NCBI GenBank assembly: GCA_029560585.1
Contig: JAKQKQ010000093.1
Location: 62,001 to 126,000 of the forward strand
Direction: 5' to 3'
Source of the DNA: Verrucomicrobiota bacterium
GTDB lineage: Bacteria > Verrucomicrobiota > Verrucomicrobiia > JADLBR01
DNA length: 64,000 bases
Shown here: positions 62,381-64,000 of the stretch, in pieces
Numbering within the stretch: position 1 is the stretch's first letter
How the letters are laid out: the number at the start of each line of letters is the position of its first letter
Notes under the pieces: model-generated
Database searches by the model: none
What the model saw: the letters and a program-made list of their open reading frames with translations, nothing else
What the model was told of the DNA's origin: nothing
Translations under genes and position numbers: made by a program

Positions 62381-62475
62381 CCGGGGCTCTGCCACCTACA
62401 AGTCCAAAACCCTCCCGGCCCGGATCCTGGATCGGGGCACGAGCCGCGCCAGCGAACAGCGCCCGACGTTTTTGG

Positions 62476-63648
62476 CTAGTACCGTCCCAGCTCAAGCGCC
62501 GTCTCGATCATGACCCGATAGTTCGTCTCGGTCCTCGCGGAGAGCGGGACATTTATCGGCGCGGCGGTGGGCAGCAGCACGAATGCGCCACCCTCCTTGG
62601 CCTGCTCCATGATCCTTCGGACCTCGGCCCGCACCTCGTCCGGGGTGTCGTGTTCCAAGATTTTCAATGCGATGTTTCCCCAGACGGAGACACCCGCGGG
62701 CTGGCAACGCCGTTTGACTTCGCAAAGCCCGATGTCGCCATCGGGAGGCTGTTCGCAGGGATCCACGCCATCGCAGCCCGTCTCCAGGATCAAGTCCAGG
62801 ACGCGGCCGATCTTCCCGTGGCAGTGGAGGCGCGCCTTGCCCCCGCGGGAGTGGATCAGCCGGACCATCTCCCTGACGTGCGGCACTACAAAACGCCGGA
62901 ACATCTCCGGTGGCAGATAGGGTGGCGTGAAATACTCGGGCCCGACAATGCGATAAAGGTCCAGCACACAGCAGTCGAGCTGACGCCGCAGGTTCTCCAT
63001 CACCCTCTCCGCGACCACGGCGACAGTCTTCGCGAAATGCTCGGTCTCCTCAAACGCCCACGACAGATAATCTTGAAAGGCCATCAGGTCCGCCGCGAGG
63101 TACGCGGGATCGCCGATCGACGCCATGACCAAACCCCCATCGCCCAACTCGGCACGGACGCGCGCGAGATCCAACGCATCATAGTCCGCGGGCTGGTACG
63201 GCACGCTGAGCGCCACGTCCACGTCGGAGGGACTCTTGCACCAGTGCTCGACCTGCCACGTGGTGTGCACGTCCGGCCTGACCTGCGTGACCCTGCGCAG
63301 GTCCCCCTTTGGCGCGTGGCAGATCGATGTCGTGCGCTCATACCCCCCGACCGTCTCCGTGCACGTTTCCACCTCCACGGGAAAGTCCGAGCAGAGAAAA
63401 CGCTCCTCGCACGTGTAGCGATCCGTGGCCGCCCGCGGGTTCCAGTTCGTGATGCAATCGGTGTGCGCGCGGATGAAGTCCATCAGGGCGCTGTAGCTGG
63501 GCTGCCCGTTGTACCAGTCGAGGCTGTTGCGGCCCGCGAGCTCGTAGGTGTTGATCGGCACGCGGTCGGGCACCTCACACGAAAGGGCGGCCAGCAGTCG
63601 CCTCCGGCTCGTCCACGGATCGGTTGCGGCACTGCGGGGCTCGGTCAT
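62476..63648 (-). CDS. URO-D/MtaA-superfamily protein
   Basis: This is a 390-residue cytoplasmic protein with the uroporphyrinogen-decarboxylase fold. ATG at 63646-63648 overlaps the stop of the upstream symporter gene as ATGA. EVPDRVPINTYELAG replaces the arginine-rich P-x-x-W-M-R-Q-A-G-R motif of true URO-D, so haem synthesis is unlikely. The region LHCHGKIGRVLDLILETGCDGVDPCE carries His and Cys residues like those binding zinc in MtaA-type corrinoid methyltransferases. PDVHTTWQVEHW and YRIVGPEYFTPPYL are family-typical. Related proteins move methyl groups from substrates such as methanol or methoxylated compounds. The symporter overlap suggests uptake and demethylation of a small compound. 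Confidence 0.85.
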   Translation of the reverse strand: MTEPRSAATDPWTSRRRLLAALSCEVPDRVPINTYELAGRNSLDWYNGQPSYSALMDFIRAHTDCITNWNPRAATDRYTCEERFLCSDFPVEVETCTETVGGYERTTSICHAPKGDLRRVTQVRPDVHTTWQVEHWCKSPSDVDVALSVPYQPADYDALDLARVRAELGDGGLVMASIGDPAYLAADLMAFQDYLSWAFEETEHFAKTVAVVAERVMENLRRQLDCCVLDLYRIVGPEYFTPPYLPPEMFRRFVVPHVREMVRLIHSRGGKARLHCHGKIGRVLDLILETGCDGVDPCEQPPDGDIGLCEVKRRCQPAGVSVWGNIALKILEHDTPDEVRAEVRRIMEQAKEGGAFVLLPTAAPINVPLSARTETNYRVMIETALELGRY

Positions 63649-64000
63649 CGGGCCTCAGGTCCCCGGCCCCAGAGCGAGTGTATGACCCAGAGCAGAACGG
63701 CGCCGCTCACGGCAAACACCGCGAAAAGGGCGCCGGCCACCCCCGTGCGCCCATAGATGAGATTCCCCACCGTGAACAGCGCCGACCAGATCGCGGCGCA
63801 TCCGGCCGTCCATCCCAACAGCGCGAGCGGGATATTCTCGTGCGTGGCCGCGGCCTCTTCCGCCGATATCCCCGCCTCTCTGCGGATCCGTCGCCACCCT
63901 GGCCCAAACGGCCGGACCTTCTTGTAGAATGCCACGAGCGTCCCCCGATCCGTCTGCGGCCCGAGGAATACCGCCAACATCCAGCACGTGGTCGTCGCCG
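63645..64000 (-). CDS. Sodium:solute symporter, C-terminal part
   Basis: The gene runs off the right window edge; only the last 118 or so residues are seen. The visible part starts in frame with ATTCWMLAVFLGPQTDRGTL and continues LVAFYKKVRPFGPGWRRI, a signature near the end of planctomycete-type SSS-family carriers. Two further membrane segments follow (LALLGWTAGCAAIWSALFTV and AGALFAVFAVSGAVLLWVI). Sodium-coupled members take up sugars, amino or organic acids. The stop overlaps the start of the URO-D-like gene by ATGA, so the cargo is probably that protein's substrate. It is not a stand-alone small protein; the start at 63980 would only be internal. Confidence 0.75.
   Translation of the reverse strand, partial: ATTTCWMLAVFLGPQTDRGTLVAFYKKVRPFGPGWRRIRREAGISAEEAAATHENIPLALLGWTAGCAAIWSALFTVGNLIYGRTGVAGALFAVFAVSGAVLLWVIHSLWGRGPEAR

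Larger units (their letters stand above)
62014..62475. other. Intergenic region rich in hairpins, no gene seen
   Basis: This 462-bp gap lies upstream of the five-gene operon and after the URO-D gene. It contains a small stem TGTTTCAT-CACGC-ATGAAACA near 62032-62051, the REP-like hairpin at 62167-62223 and a repeat-like region at 62264-62380. No reading frame is convincing. The operon promoter must lie here but is not recognisable. Confidence 0.6.

Noticed and set aside
62476-63648. hemE (haem biosynthesis)
   Set aside because: The arginine-rich active-site motif of true uroporphyrinogen decarboxylase is missing and the neighbour is a symporter.

Overview
The window is GC-rich (about 60% or more by eye) bacterial DNA. 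It carries an unusually high density of secreted polysaccharide-degrading enzymes: a sulfatase, GH2, GH16, GH31, three DUF6259 proteins, two DUF4832 proteins, right-handed beta-helix proteins, carbohydrate esterases and a BNR/sialidase-fold protein. Alongside them are four proteins of the neutral-ceramidase superfamily, a cohesin/dockerin protein, a Gfo/Idh/MocA remnant and a sodium:solute symporter. This mix is typical of the PVC superphylum (Verrucomicrobiota, Kiritimatiellota, Lentisphaerota, Planctomycetota). I see no rRNA, tRNA or CRISPR array. The phylum is an inference from gene content.

Layout. 1-4.8 kb: partial EamA transporter, DUF6259 protein, sulfatase. 4.9-6.2 kb: histidine kinase without a partner. 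6.4-12.1 kb: DUF4832 protein facing a very large GH2 enzyme. 12.4-15.4 kb: both subunits of DNA topoisomerase VI, on the plus strand. 15.4-15.8 kb: a MITE-like element followed by a nested palindrome, then a damaged DUF5615 toxin-like gene. 16.3-18.1 kb: FHA/sigma-54 activator. 18.2-29.1 kb: minus-strand run of beta-helix protein, ceramidase-like A, GH31, ceramidase-like B and a second DUF6259 protein. 29.2-29.8 kb: palindromic element at the broken end of a Gfo/Idh/MocA gene. 29.9-40.3 kb: a coupled minus-strand operon of DUF6259 protein, LarA-type racemase, MFS carrier, FAD/Fe-S 2-hydroxyacid dehydrogenase, GH16 and DUF4832 protein, in which most genes overlap by 4 bp. 40.4-43.3 kb: PQQ-type propeller and ceramidase-like C. 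43.4-49.1 kb: three-gene operon for an RCC1-repeat protein, a large protein with both cohesin and dockerin, and a second cohesin protein. 49.4-52.3 kb: exported M55 aminopeptidase, small unknown gene, TIM-barrel glycosidase-like protein. 52.4-52.6 kb: second, inverted copy of the MITE-like element. 52.7-62.0 kb: five-gene operon of ceramidase-like D, BNR protein, esterase, beta-helix/esterase fusion and beta-helix protein. 62.0-62.5 kb: intergenic hairpins. 62.5-64 kb: MtaA-like URO-D protein overlapping a partial sodium:solute symporter.

How it may work together (inference). Most products carry signal peptides, so polymer is probably cut and de-esterified or desulfated outside the cytoplasm. 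The small products would be taken up by carriers (MFS, SSS, EamA). The one clearly cytoplasmic route encoded is nickel-pincer racemisation or epimerisation of a 2-hydroxy acid by LarA, followed by oxidation by the FAD/Fe-S dehydrogenase. Its coupling to glycan-degrading genes is the most interesting functional hypothesis here.
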